This document shows positions 7,209-15,848 of a DNA stretch of 64,000 nucleotides, in pieces. The notes beneath the pieces are model-generated. The model was not told where the DNA came from, searched no databases, and worked only from the letters and a program-made list of their open reading frames with translations. Both the position numbers and the translations under genes were made by a program. This stretch comes from CAZSAK01 sp964605155. Its GTDB lineage: Bacteria > Pseudomonadota > Gammaproteobacteria > SZUA-140. Position 1 is the stretch's first letter, and every line of letters starts with the position of its first letter. Location of the stretch: contig CAZSAK010000011.1 in NCBI GenBank assembly GCA_964605155.1, positions 1-64,000 of the forward strand. Direction: 5' to 3'.

Positions 7209-9815
7209 CTATTCCAATGGAGATGCCTTGTTGCCCATGGAATCCATGGCCTTCTTCAGGTCCTCCATAGTAAAGGCCGGCTTGCCGAAGGCGGGCAGGG
7301 TGACCTCTATGGCATTGTGTTTTATCGCGATATCGCCCTGCGGGTCCGTCAGCACCAGGTTATAGGCACCCGTCGGCAGGTCGGCTGGGAGCGTGAGGTC
7401 GAGTGTGTCTTCATCCATTTTTTTGACGTCGATTTCAGGTAATGGTTTTCTGGCGATGATGGTCTTGGCACCGGCTATATACGTGATGCCCTTATACAAG
7501 GTGACCTTCGAATTGGTAAAAGGGATCGCCTCGCGATCCCTTTTATTTGTGATGCTATCGATCTGTCTTGCCGTGAAGGGATTCGAGATGTCGACGACGG
7601 CGATGGTATTATCGTCAAGTGCTACATAGGCGCGGTTATTCTCGATCGTGATGGCGGTGGCCTCGGCATCGAAATCGACGCCCGTGATCCAGGTTGGGTT
7701 CAAGGGGTTCTTGATGTCGAAGATCTGCAGGCCCCCTGCCCCGTTGGCCGCATAAATATATTCACCCTTGACCCGCGTCTGCATGACCCTGCCCGTCATA
7801 TGATAGCTGCCCGTAAACGCCGGTCGTTCCGGTTCGCTGATATCGAGTACCGTAAAACCGCCCCACCAGTCGGCCACGAAGGCATAATGACCCTTGATAC
7901 GCAGTCCCCAAGCTGCGCCCCTGGTGTCGTAACTACCGATGATGTGTGGATTTGTCGGCTCACCGATATCGATGACCTGGATACCGGACAGCCAGTCGGC
8001 AACATAAAGATGCTTTCTTTTATGGACACTGACAAGTTCGAGCCCCCTGGCATTACCCGGTGTCATGACATGACCGATTCGCCTCGGATTGGAGGGGTCG
8101 CTGATGTCGAGCACGTAAACGCCACGATCAAAGAAGGCGACGTAGGCAATGTCGTTATCGAGTAATACTTCCTCGGCATTACCACCGGGGTTGAACTGGC
8201 CGATCAGCTGTGGCTCGGTGGGATCGCTAACATCGAAGACCAGCAGGCCCGTGTCATCGTCGGCGACGTAGGCAATATCATTGGCGGCCTTAATCGACCA
8301 CGACTTGCCGGGTGTATTGACACCGCCGATGATTTGCAGGTTGTGGACGTTGCTTATATCAATTATCTGAAAACCGCCACGGTGACTGGCAAGATATAAG
8401 CTGTCGCCATCGAGGATCGGTGTATAGGCCAGGCCGGGGGTTAGCAGGTCAGACACTTTTTCCGGGTTGCGGGGATCGCTGATGTTGATGACCTGTAAAC
8501 CATGGTCATCATCGGCGACATAGGCATAGTTATTTCTTACCACAATACCTTTGGGTGAGCCCCTGGTGTGAAAACTCGATAACATCTTCGGGGTATCCGG
8601 CTTGCTGATGTCATAGAGATGGATGCCGGAAAACCAGTCGGCGACATAGGCGATATCGTTCCGGATAAACAAACGCCGTTCACCGCCGAAGTTGACGCCC
8701 TGTCCGAAATCGAGGCCTTCGTTGCTCAGTACTGGTGGTGTCACAGCGAAATCGATTGCCAGCAATGTATCGCCCGCGGCGGCATAGACGACGGTTTGTG
8801 CGCCATCCGAATACGGCAGGTAGCAACAAAGGGGACCATCTACCTGATATGCGGATTGTATTGCCGGCATCGCAGGAATATCCGTATCCATCGCGAACAG
8901 TTTCGATGCATCATCTGATACGATTAACAGGCCGTTGCGTATCATTACCCTGTCGACGTGCCCGAGTTGCTGGTGACTGCCCATCCAGTTGACTTGTGTG
9001 GGGTCTGAGACATCAAGAATGGTGAGACCGTTATCGCCCATGGCGACATATGCCAGTCCATCCGAGACCATCACATCCAGTGCCGGGCCGGTGGTGTGAA
9101 AATTTTCGACCTGTTTAATGGTTGTCGGGTCCTGTACATCGTAGACAATGAGGCCCTGACGATCGGCCGCAAGATACAGATAACCGTTGTCGACAAAGAT
9201 TTGCCGCGATGAAGCAGCAACGTTTGCCATTGCGATGTGTCCGGGTTGATTAATGGAATCGCCAGTGAGGATCAACAGCCTGTTGTTATCCAGTAGTACA
9301 TAGGCGCGATCATCTTCGCTGATGAGATCATTGACCGGGACATCGATGGGTATTTTACCGTTTAAAACAGGCGCTTCAGGCCGGGTGATATTTATACTAT
9401 ATATATAGGTATCATTGGCTGCGAAGATCCGGTTTCCGGCAAGCGCAAGCCGGGTCAGCCTGTTGCTGATGTCCCAGTGGCCGACGAGGATCGGCTCGAA
9501 TGGACGCGTGATATCAACGATCAACAGGCCATGATCATCTGAAGCAGCATAGAGATAATGTCCTGTAACAGCGATGTCATTGACCTTGCCTTCCAGTTGC
9601 AGGGTGTGTTTAAGGTAAGGCCCACCTGGGCTGAGAGTGATGCTGTCATCGGGTTGCCAGCCGTTGACATGCAGGGTGACCTCGCCCTGCCCGCCAGCAT
9701 CGAGGTGTTGCGGGCTAACTGCGGTAATGACAGGCGCCGCGTGCGATACGGGGTAGATCATCACCGACAGGCATACAAGCAGGATGGATGTGCGTGTGAG
9801 ATTGTATCCTGACAC
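7209..9815 (-). CDS. Large secreted LVIVD-repeat beta-propeller protein
   Basis: 868 residues from a GTG start with a Sec signal peptide (about 1-27, hydrophobic core ILLVCLSVMIYPVSHA, cleavage near SHA-AP). A short beta domain follows (28-85). Then come about 15 repeats of 40-45 residues with the LVIVD pattern: AYVAD..GL.VIDISDP..P..IG. The C-terminal 90 residues form a separate beta domain (LPTGAYNLVLTDPQGD). The repeats should fold as one or two beta-propellers. LVIVD proteins are found at surfaces or in the periplasm and no activity is established. It is the last gene of the thiD-thiE-hemL-tas series, 14 bp after tas, but a functional link to tetrapyrrole or thiamine synthesis is not evident. 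Confidence 0.85.
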   Translation of the reverse strand: MSGYNLTRTSILLVCLSVMIYPVSHAAPVITAVSPQHLDAGGQGEVTLHVNGWQPDDSITLSPGGPYLKHTLQLEGKVNDIAVTGHYLYAASDDHGLLIVDITRPFEPILVGHWDISNRLTRLALAGNRIFAANDTYIYSINITRPEAPVLNGKIPIDVPVNDLISEDDRAYVLLDNNRLLILTGDSINQPGHIAMANVAASSRQIFVDNGYLYLAADRQGLIVYDVQDPTTIKQVENFHTTGPALDVMVSDGLAYVAMGDNGLTILDVSDPTQVNWMGSHQQLGHVDRVMIRNGLLIVSDDASKLFAMDTDIPAMPAIQSAYQVDGPLCCYLPYSDGAQTVVYAAAGDTLLAIDFAVTPPVLSNEGLDFGQGVNFGGERRLFIRNDIAYVADWFSGIHLYDISKPDTPKMLSSFHTRGSPKGIVVRNNYAYVADDDHGLQVINISDPRNPEKVSDLLTPGLAYTPILDGDSLYLASHRGGFQIIDISNVHNLQIIGGVNTPGKSWSIKAANDIAYVADDDTGLLVFDVSDPTEPQLIGQFNPGGNAEEVLLDNDIAYVAFFDRGVYVLDISDPSNPRRIGHVMTPGNARGLELVSVHKRKHLYVADWLSGIQVIDIGEPTNPHIIGSYDTRGAAWGLRIKGHYAFVADWWGGFTVLDISEPERPAFTGSYHMTGRVMQTRVKGEYIYAANGAGGLQIFDIKNPLNPTWITGVDFDAEATAITIENNRAYVALDDNTIAVVDISNPFTARQIDSITNKRDREAIPFTNSKVTLYKGITYIAGAKTIIARKPLPEIDVKKMDEDTLDLTLPADLPTGAYNLVLTDPQGDIAIKHNAIEVTLPAFGKPAFTMEDLKKAMDSMGNKASPLE

Positions 9816-9829
9816 GTTCGTCGTCGTGA

Positions 9830-10876
9830 TTATGGTGCCGGGTTGGGGCTTTGCCGGTGGATGTTCTCAATACCTTCGATGACGTCGGCCGATAATTCGA
9901 TGTCGATACTTTTGATATTGTCATGCAATTGCTCCATCGAGGTAGCGCCTATGATCGTGCTGGTCAGAAAGCTGCGCGAGTTGACGAAGGCGAGCGCCAT
10001 CTGTGCCGGATCGAGGCCGTGTTTTTCCGCCAGTTCCACGTAGGCCTGCGTGGCCCATTGCGCGATGTTGTGGGTATAACGGGTGAAGCGGTCGAACAGT
10101 GTCAGACGCGCACCGTGTGGCCGCGCGCCGTGAAGGTATTTACCACTCAGCATACCGAAGCCCAGCGGTGAATATGCGAGCAGCCCCGTGTCTTCGCGAT
10201 GGGCGACTTCGGCGAGACCGACCTCAAAGCTCCTGTTGAGAAGATTATAGGGGTTCTGGATGCTCGCTACACGCGGCAGTCCTTGTTGTTCGGCCGAGCA
10301 CAGGAATGTCATCGTGCCCCACGGGGTTTCATTGGACAACCCGATGTGCCTCACCTTGCCGGACTTGACCAGGTCGCCGAGTACCTGCAGGGTCTCGGCA
10401 ATCGGCACTGTGACCTCGTCGGCCTTGTGCTGGTAACCGAGCTGGCCGAAAAAATTCGTATTGCGGTCCGGCCAGTGCAGTTGATAGAGATCAACGTAGT
10501 CCGTTTGCAGGCGCTTGAGACTGTCGTTGAGCGCGGTCTCGATGTTACGCCGGTCGAGACACGGCTTGCCGTCACGCAGATAGGGAAAGGATCCGGAACG
10601 GCCAGTGACCTTGGTGGCGAGTATCACCTTGTCACGATTACCACGTTTGGCCAGCCATGTGCCGATGTAGGTTTCAGTCAGGCCATAGGTCTGGGCACAC
10701 GGCGGTACCGGGTACATCTCGGCCGTATCGATAAAGTTGATGCCGGCATCGATTGCCGCGTCGAGTTGTTCATGTGCATCGGGCTCGGTGTTCTGTTCGC
10801 CCCATGTCATCGTACCGAGACAGATCTGGCTAACGGTCAGGTCGGTACGACCCAGTGGTTTGTATTTCATCGCCAT
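9830..10876 (-). CDS. tas: NADP(H)-dependent aldo-keto reductase, Tas type
   Basis: 348 residues, the length of E. coli Tas (346), and similar throughout: LGTMTWGEQN at the N-terminus, DTAEMYPVPP, GLTETYIGTWLAKRG, DYVDLYQLHWPDRNTNFFG, IGLSNETPWG, IQNPYNLLNRSFEVGLAEV, LAYSPLGFGMLSGKYL and DPAQMALAFV. The AKR tetrad is visible as Asp and Tyr in DTAEMY, a Lys in LATKVTG and His in QLHW. It should reduce aldehydes or ketones with NADPH in the cytoplasm; the natural substrate of Tas is not known. It lies 18 bp downstream of hemL in the same direction. Confidence 0.9.
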   Translation of the reverse strand: MAMKYKPLGRTDLTVSQICLGTMTWGEQNTEPDAHEQLDAAIDAGINFIDTAEMYPVPPCAQTYGLTETYIGTWLAKRGNRDKVILATKVTGRSGSFPYLRDGKPCLDRRNIETALNDSLKRLQTDYVDLYQLHWPDRNTNFFGQLGYQHKADEVTVPIAETLQVLGDLVKSGKVRHIGLSNETPWGTMTFLCSAEQQGLPRVASIQNPYNLLNRSFEVGLAEVAHREDTGLLAYSPLGFGMLSGKYLHGARPHGARLTLFDRFTRYTHNIAQWATQAYVELAEKHGLDPAQMALAFVNSRSFLTSTIIGATSMEQLHDNIKSIDIELSADVIEGIENIHRQSPNPAP

Positions 10877-10894
10877 GCGTCATTCATCCCGTAA

Positions 10895-12175
10895 TTACAG
10901 TTTCGAGAACACCTGTTCGGATGCAATGATCGTTGACTTGATGTTGTTCTTGTCGTGCGCCGCTGAGACGAACCCGGCCTCGAACGCCGACGGCGCGAAA
11001 TATACTCCTTCCTGTAACATCTCGTGAAAGAACAGCTTGAACCTGTCGAGGTTGCAGTTCATCACCTGGCTGAAATTCTCGATGGTGGATTCCTCGGTGA
11101 AGAACAGGCCGAACATCCCGCCGACATGATTTGTCGTCAGCGGTATGTTGAATGCCTTGGCGCGTGTTACCAGCCCGTCGAGGAGTCGCTTGGTCGTTTT
11201 TTCCAGATTGTCGTGAAAATCAGGCCAGTTGATCTGGTTCAACGTCGCAAGCCCCGCCGCCATCGCGACTGGATTGCCTGACAGTGTACCCGCCTGGTAG
11301 ACCGGACCCAGTGGCGCGATCTGTTCCATGATCTCGCGTCTGCCACCGAAGGCACCGACCGGCAAACCGCCGCCGATGATTTTACCCAGCGTGGTCAGGT
11401 CCGGCGTAACGTTATAGAGTTGTTGCGCGCCACCAAGCGCGACACGAAAGCCTGTCATCACCTCATCGAAGATCAACACGCACTCGTATTCATCACAGAT
11501 CTCGCGCAGACCTTGCAGGAAGCCGACCACGGGTGGGATGCAGTTCATGTTGCCCGCGACGGGTTCGACGATGATACAGGCGATCTGATGACCGATGTGT
11601 GTGAAGGCATCGCGCACCTGGTCAAGGTCATTATAAGTCAGGGTGATAGTGTGTTCGGCGAGCGCGACCGGTACGCCTGGTGATGTCGGTACACCTAGCG
11701 TTAGTGCGCCGGAGCCCGCCTTGACCAGCAGGGAATCCGAATGGCCATGATAACAACCCTCAAACTTTACGATCTTGTCGCGCCCGGTGAAACCACGCGC
11801 CAGTCGGATCGCGCTCATCGTCGCCTCGGTGCCCGAGTTGACCATGCGTACCAGTTCGATCGAGGGCATCAACTCACAGATCTTGTCCGCCATCTTGATC
11901 TCGATTTCTGTCGGTGCGCCGAAACCAAGGCCCTTGTCGACGGTATCCTTGACGGCGTTGACAACCTCGGGATGGGCGTGACCTAGGATCATCGGCCCCC
12001 AGGAGGCGACGTAATCAATATACTGATTGTCGTCCTCGTCGTAGAGATAGGGCCCCCTGCCGCGTTTGAAGAACAGCGGCTCGCCGCCGACGCCGTGGAA
12101 GGCGCGAACCGGAGAGTTGACCCCTCCCGGGATATGCTGTTGGGCCTTGATAAAAAGATTGTGTGAACGTGTCAT
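10895..12175 (-). CDS. hemL: Glutamate-1-semialdehyde 2,1-aminomutase
   Basis: 426 residues, the normal length. This PLP enzyme moves the amino group of glutamate-1-semialdehyde to give 5-aminolevulinate, the last step of the C5 route into haem. Family signatures include the N-terminal PGGVNSPVRAF, NSGTEATMSAIRLARG, FEGCYHGHSDSLLVKAGSG, the PLP-binding Asp in LIFDEVMTGFRV, and the Schiff-base Lys265 in TLGKIIGGGLPVGAFGG. It sits in a tight minus-strand run with thiD and thiE upstream, an order common in gammaproteobacteria. Confidence 0.96.
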   Translation of the reverse strand: MTRSHNLFIKAQQHIPGGVNSPVRAFHGVGGEPLFFKRGRGPYLYDEDDNQYIDYVASWGPMILGHAHPEVVNAVKDTVDKGLGFGAPTEIEIKMADKICELMPSIELVRMVNSGTEATMSAIRLARGFTGRDKIVKFEGCYHGHSDSLLVKAGSGALTLGVPTSPGVPVALAEHTITLTYNDLDQVRDAFTHIGHQIACIIVEPVAGNMNCIPPVVGFLQGLREICDEYECVLIFDEVMTGFRVALGGAQQLYNVTPDLTTLGKIIGGGLPVGAFGGRREIMEQIAPLGPVYQAGTLSGNPVAMAAGLATLNQINWPDFHDNLEKTTKRLLDGLVTRAKAFNIPLTTNHVGGMFGLFFTEESTIENFSQVMNCNLDRFKLFFHEMLQEGVYFAPSAFEAGFVSAAHDKNNIKSTIIASEQVFSKL

Positions 12176-12224
12176 GTTTGGATTCCTGCTTATGGCGTTA
12201 GATGGTTCTGGTTGTCATTGCATG

Positions 12225-12866
12225 TTATGCAAAAGAACGGCTGCGTTCTACCAGATAAAACAATCGTGCATAACGTCGCGCGGCGTGACGGGGATCTGGC
12301 TGTCCAAAGAGACCATTGATGACCGCCACGGCATCGACACCTGCGGCGACCAGTGGTACCGCGTTATCCGGTGTGATACCTCCGATTGCAACGACGGGGA
12401 CCTTCAGCAGAGACTTCGCCTGACCAATCAGCGCGATCGGTGCGGGTACCGCGTCAGGCTTGGTCGATGATGTGAAAAAGCGGCCGAAGGCCACGTAATC
12501 GGCGCCCGATTCCTGCGCCGTCCTCGCGCGGTCGAGATCGTTATAGCATGATGCGCCGATGATGGCATGTGTGCCCAACACCGCCCTCGCCTGCTGGATC
12601 GTTTCGTCGCCCTTGCCCAGATGTACGCCGTGAGCACCGCACTCCTGGGCCAGTGTGACGTCATCATTGATGATAAAGGGCGTATCATAATGCTCGCATA
12701 ATACCCGCAGACCACGCGCATCCCTGGAGCGCAGATGCATATCTACGGTCTTGGCGCGGTACTGGATCAATGTCGCCCCTCCCTCGATCACCTGGCGCGT
12801 TTTTTCGAGCAGCGCCTTTCCGGTAAGGCGTGTATCGGTGATCGCATACAGGCCCTTGATCAGCAT
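12225..12866 (-). CDS. thiE: Thiamine phosphate synthase
   Basis: 213 residues from the ATG at 12866 (MLIKGLYAITD), the usual ThiE start; the frame runs further upstream but into thiD. It joins hydroxymethylpyrimidine diphosphate and thiazole phosphate to give thiamine phosphate. Signatures: IQYRAK near the start of the TIM barrel, INDDVTLAQECGAHGVHLGK (Mg-binding aspartate), IIGASCYN, DYVAFGRFFTSSTKPDA and VVAIGGITPDN. It begins 4 bp after the thiD stop, so the two are probably translated from one message. Confidence 0.95.
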   Translation of the reverse strand: MLIKGLYAITDTRLTGKALLEKTRQVIEGGATLIQYRAKTVDMHLRSRDARGLRVLCEHYDTPFIINDDVTLAQECGAHGVHLGKGDETIQQARAVLGTHAIIGASCYNDLDRARTAQESGADYVAFGRFFTSSTKPDAVPAPIALIGQAKSLLKVPVVAIGGITPDNAVPLVAAGVDAVAVINGLFGQPDPRHAARRYARLFYLVERSRSFA

Positions 12867-12870
12867 TGTG

Positions 12871-13683
12871 TCATGACTCACTTTCTGCGTGTCCGCGCGC
12901 CCAGAACAGACGGTTCGGAATGTATTGACCCATGCCGATTCGATAACTCTGTTTGAGTGATTCCCAGGTATATTCCTGCGCTTCATGTGCGGCGGTCACG
13001 GGATCAATCCCTTGCGCAAGCAGTCCGGCGATGGCCGATGATAGTGTGCAACCGGAACCATGATAGGTGCCGGGCAGGCGTTCCCAGTCGTACGTTTCGA
13101 TCCGTCGCCGGTTACCGTAGAGAATATTCGTGACATACGGTGTCGCCTCGTGCGTGCCTGTGACCAATACGAATTCACAGCCTTTATCGAGGATCTCCTG
13201 GGCACATGCTTCGAGGTTATCACCTTCCGGAGCCAGCAGTCGCGCTTCGTTGCTGTTTGGGGTCAGCATGGTAGTCAGTGGAAACAACAGCTCAGTCATG
13301 GCAACTCGGATCTCATCATCGGCAAGTTCAGTGCCGCCACCTGCGATCAGTACGGGATCCAGTATCACCGGTATGTCGGGGTAATCGATCAGCAGGCTGT
13401 GGATGGCCTCGACGATCTCGACACTGCCCACCATACCAATCTTGAACGCAGCGACGTTGATGTCTTCCAGCACGGCACGCGACTGCTGGATCACCAGGGT
13501 GGGATCGATAGCGGCAAAGCTCTTCACATCCTGCGTGTCCTGTACGGTCACAGCGGTGATTACCGGAGCGGTATGACAGCCCATACTGGCGAGGGTCTCG
13601 ATATCGGCCTGTATCCCGGCGCCTCCAGTCGGATCACTCCCCGACAGTGCCATGACGACAGGGATTATTTGTTGTGTTGGCAT
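12871..13683 (-). CDS. thiD: Hydroxymethylpyrimidine / phosphomethylpyrimidine kinase
   Basis: 270 residues. It carries out two successive phosphorylations of the thiamine pyrimidine, giving the diphosphate used by ThiE next door. Visible ribokinase-fold motifs: ALSGSDPTGGAGIQADIETL at the N-terminus, PVILDPVLIAGGG in the middle, LTPNSNEA, VLVTGTHE and the anion-hole GTYHGSGCTLSSAIAG near residue 212. It is the first gene of the thiD-thiE-hemL-tas-LVIVD run and is divergent from the rubredoxin gene. No THI-box (TPP riboswitch) is visible in its leader. Confidence 0.95.
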   Translation of the reverse strand: MPTQQIIPVVMALSGSDPTGGAGIQADIETLASMGCHTAPVITAVTVQDTQDVKSFAAIDPTLVIQQSRAVLEDINVAAFKIGMVGSVEIVEAIHSLLIDYPDIPVILDPVLIAGGGTELADDEIRVAMTELLFPLTTMLTPNSNEARLLAPEGDNLEACAQEILDKGCEFVLVTGTHEATPYVTNILYGNRRRIETYDWERLPGTYHGSGCTLSSAIAGLLAQGIDPVTAAHEAQEYTWESLKQSYRIGMGQYIPNRLFWARGHAESES

Positions 13684-13960
13684 GTATCTAAACCGTTTTC
13701 GTCACCAGGACCATGAATCGTATACCATACAGAGCCGATCGTCTGTCGGACAATAGCCAGGGATGTTTCACGCTGTTACGCGGGATCACACATCATCACG
13801 CGGTGTTTGATATGATGAACTGATGTGATTTTGGTAATCACGCGCGGCTATTCTAACATCAATAAAACGGAGTAGCAGTTGGCGTTGAAGGTAATATGAT
13901 TAATTCCTGTCTTGAAAACCGTAGCCTGTAACTCAATATCATTCAATCGGGATAAACGTT
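13684..13960. promoter_or_regulatory. Divergent intergenic region thiD / rubredoxin
   Basis: These 277 bp must hold the promoters for both directions. The region was checked for the conserved TPP-riboswitch blocks on the minus strand and they were not found. No other motif is clear enough to assign. Confidence 0.35.
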
Positions 13961-14125
13961 ATGAAGAAATACATGTGTGTAATCTGCGGTTTTGTCTATG
14001 ACGAGGCTGAAGGACTGCCTGAACACGGGATTGCCCCGGGTACCCGCTGGGAGGATATCCCTCTCAACTGGACCTGTCCCGATTGCGGCGCGGGCAAGGA
14101 AGATTTCGAGATGGTCGAGGTATAA
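13961..14125 (+). CDS. Rubredoxin
   Basis: A 54-residue gene. The two iron-binding loops are CVICG (Cys6, Cys9) and CPDCG (Cys39, Cys42), with the rubredoxin aromatic residues YMC, FVYDEAEG, GTRW and NWTCPDC and the ending GKEDFE. It carries one electron on a single Fe(Cys)4 site in the cytoplasm. Rubredoxin divergent from thiD/hemL is a recurring arrangement in gammaproteobacteria; the redox partners are not shown by the context. Confidence 0.95.
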   Translation: MKKYMCVICGFVYDEAEGLPEHGIAPGTRWEDIPLNWTCPDCGAGKEDFEMVEV

Positions 14126-14361
14126 ACTCCGGCCTGCGGTGCCGGGTACATGCGGGTTGTGATGCGACCCGGTAGACGTGTCTCCCATCGTTTGTCAGCT
14201 GCTTTCCAGCGTACAATATTCCATACAAACATCTCCAATCGATAACGGCGGGTCGCATTGATCATCGCCATCTCAACCCTGTAGGACATGAGGTGCAAGA
14301 CAGGCCTTTAACTTTATAATATATAAGTATTTATTAAGTTACAGGGGAGTGTTCAGGGCGA

Positions 14362-14390
14362 TTGACTTATTAATGAGAATCATTATTATT
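14362..14390 (+). promoter_or_regulatory. Promoter overlapped by a Fur box
   Basis: TTGACT (14362-14367) and TATTAT (14384-14389), 16 bp apart, form a likely sigma-70 promoter. Bases 14369-14387 read ATTAATGAGAATCATTATT, which agrees at about 15 of 19 positions with the Fur consensus GATAATGATAATCATTATC and lies across the spacer and -10. Iron-bound Fur would thus repress the downstream cupredoxin gene. The sequence match is direct; regulation is inferred. Confidence 0.7.
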
Positions 14391-14426
14391 CTTATTAATT
14401 GTTTTACAGGTGTAGGCGAGGGACAT

Positions 14427-14882
14427 ATGAAACTGAATCATTACACAAGATCCATCTATGTTGTGATGGTTGCGGCTGCGTTATCGACAGCCGCGGTTGC
14501 AAATACCCGGGCTGGTCAAAGTGCTGTGGTTAACATTGAATTGAAGGAGTGGCACATCAACTCGGATACCGATCATGTCAAGGCCGGTACCGTTACATTC
14601 AGGGCGAGCAATCATGGCAAGGAGAAACATGAACTGGTCATAGTGAAAACAGATCTGCCTCTGGACAAACTGCCGATGCGAGATGGCAAGGTTAATGAAA
14701 ACGAGGCCGGGGAGTTTATTGGCGAGATAGAGGAATTCTCACCTGACAGTACACAGGAAGCGAGGTTTGACCTGAAACCCGGCCGCTATGTGCTGTTCTG
14801 TAATATTGTCGAACGGGAAGACGATGGCGAGCTAGAAAGCCATTACCACGAGGGAATGCGGTTCGCCTTCAACGTGGAATAG
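14427..14882 (+). CDS. Periplasmic cupredoxin-like protein
   Basis: 151 residues from the ATG at 14427 behind GAGGGA. An upstream GTG in the same frame lies inside the promoter and is not the start. A signal peptide (VVMVAAALSTAAVANTRA) leads to a beta-sandwich of about 125 residues: VNIELKEWHI, KAGTVTFRASNHGKEKHELVIV with His of KEKHEL, then GRYVLFCNIVE with Cys, and a late His in SHYHEGMRFAF. The His / Cys-x-n-His / Met set is that of a type 1 copper site, although the loop between Cys and Met is longer than usual. It may carry electrons or copper in the periplasm. The Fur-box promoter ties it to iron supply. Confidence 0.8.
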   Translation: MKLNHYTRSIYVVMVAAALSTAAVANTRAGQSAVVNIELKEWHINSDTDHVKAGTVTFRASNHGKEKHELVIVKTDLPLDKLPMRDGKVNENEAGEFIGEIEEFSPDSTQEARFDLKPGRYVLFCNIVEREDDGELESHYHEGMRFAFNVE

Positions 14883-14909
14883 GCAATGTGGAGTAGCGGG
14901 ATAAAAAAC

Positions 14910-14935
14910 AAAAGCCAGCGAAAACGCTGGCTTTT
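14910..14935. terminator. Bidirectional Rho-independent terminator
   Basis: Perfect 11 bp stem AAAAGCCAGCG / CGCTGGCTTTT with an AAAA loop and A/T tracts on both sides. It lies between the convergent cupredoxin and cytochrome c genes and should stop both. Confidence 0.9.
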
Positions 14936-14958
14936 GCCTATTATTGAGGTTGCTTGAA

Positions 14959-15306
14959 TTATTGCGCGAGTGACAGCACGAAACCAACCAGTGTTTCGAT
15001 ATCTGCATCCGAAACACGCGGTGAGTACGGAGGCATCGGAACGCCACCCGTGACTTCGGTCCAGTTACCCTTGCCACCGGTCTTTACCTTGTTGACCAGT
15101 GTATCCTTGACTGAACTATCACCTTTGTACTTTTTCGATACGTCCATCCAAGCAGGGCCGACAACCTTTTTCTCAATACTGTGACAGGCAAGACATCCGC
15201 TCTTTTTGGCGAGTGCCAGCGCGGCGTCCTTTTCGATGGCGCTTGCTGAGCCTGCCGACACCATAAAAGCTGCTGCTGCAGCAACACTTAACCAACGTGA
15301 CATCAT
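14959..15306 (-). CDS. Small periplasmic class I cytochrome c
   Basis: 115 residues from the ATG pair at 15306/15303, preceded by AAGGAGAA. A Sec signal peptide (WLSVAAAAAFMVSAGSASA) precedes one haem: CLACH binds haem c and its His is one axial ligand, with Met in GGVPMPPYSP as the other. The mature size of about 92 residues and the KSGCLACHSIEKKVVGPAW context match cytochrome c-551/c-552-type electron carriers, which shuttle electrons between periplasmic redox enzymes and terminal oxidases or reductases. Confidence 0.9.
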   Translation of the reverse strand: MMSRWLSVAAAAAFMVSAGSASAIEKDAALALAKKSGCLACHSIEKKVVGPAWMDVSKKYKGDSSVKDTLVNKVKTGGKGNWTEVTGGVPMPPYSPRVSDADIETLVGFVLSLAQ

Positions 15307-15848
15307 ATTTTTCTCCTTTTGGGTGTTGTTATCCAACGTGTATATAAACGTATAGCAAATCGCTCTACAGAATGACTCGGTAGACTAGTTGGCCTAGCGT
15401 GAATTCTCCCGATATCCCCCATCAACCCGTTTCGGGGTATAGGTCTAGCGAAACGGTTCCGGATTTTATGCCATGCGAGCGGTCGGGTGTCAAGGCGAAA
15501 GCCGGGAAATCCGCGTATTATGGGCATTTAGGGATAATCCAGGGCAGTGAAGCAGTTGAATGGAGACGTTCATGGTGGAAATTACGGTTTGGTAAGAAAA
15601 GTCGTCCCGTTCATCAGTGATTCATGATCCTTGTAGTACATTACAGGTAACTGATTGTTTACCTTTGTATTCGCAGTGCGCAAGTTGATCCGGAATGATT
15701 TTCACTAATGATTTTCACTGGCATTCTTTACACCCGATGTGTAACCGGTGCCGATTACCGCCGGTTACTACCCGTGAGGTTGCCAGCGTGATGATCAGTG
15801 CGTGATCGGGTATCATGACAGGTTTTTAATCTGCAGGACGTTTTAGCG
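15307..15848. other. Intergenic 542 bp with two hairpins
   Basis: The region between the cytochrome c gene (minus) and the FGE-domain gene (plus) has short overlapping ORFs of 60-75 codons on both strands, none convincing. It has two perfect 8 bp inverted repeats: CCGTTTCG / CGAAACGG (15427-15434, 15449-15456) and GTAACCGG / CCGGTTAC (15741-15748, 15761-15768). Neither is followed by a long T run. Promoters for both neighbours must lie here but are not clear. Confidence 0.4.
15741..15768. repeat. Inverted repeat upstream of the FGE-domain gene
   Basis: Arms GTAACCGG and CCGGTTAC are perfect, with a 12-base centre, about 80 bp before the gene start. It may be an operator or a leader hairpin. 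Confidence 0.45.

Noticed and set aside
13684..13960. TPP riboswitch upstream of thiD
   Set aside because: Conserved riboswitch blocks were not found on the minus strand.
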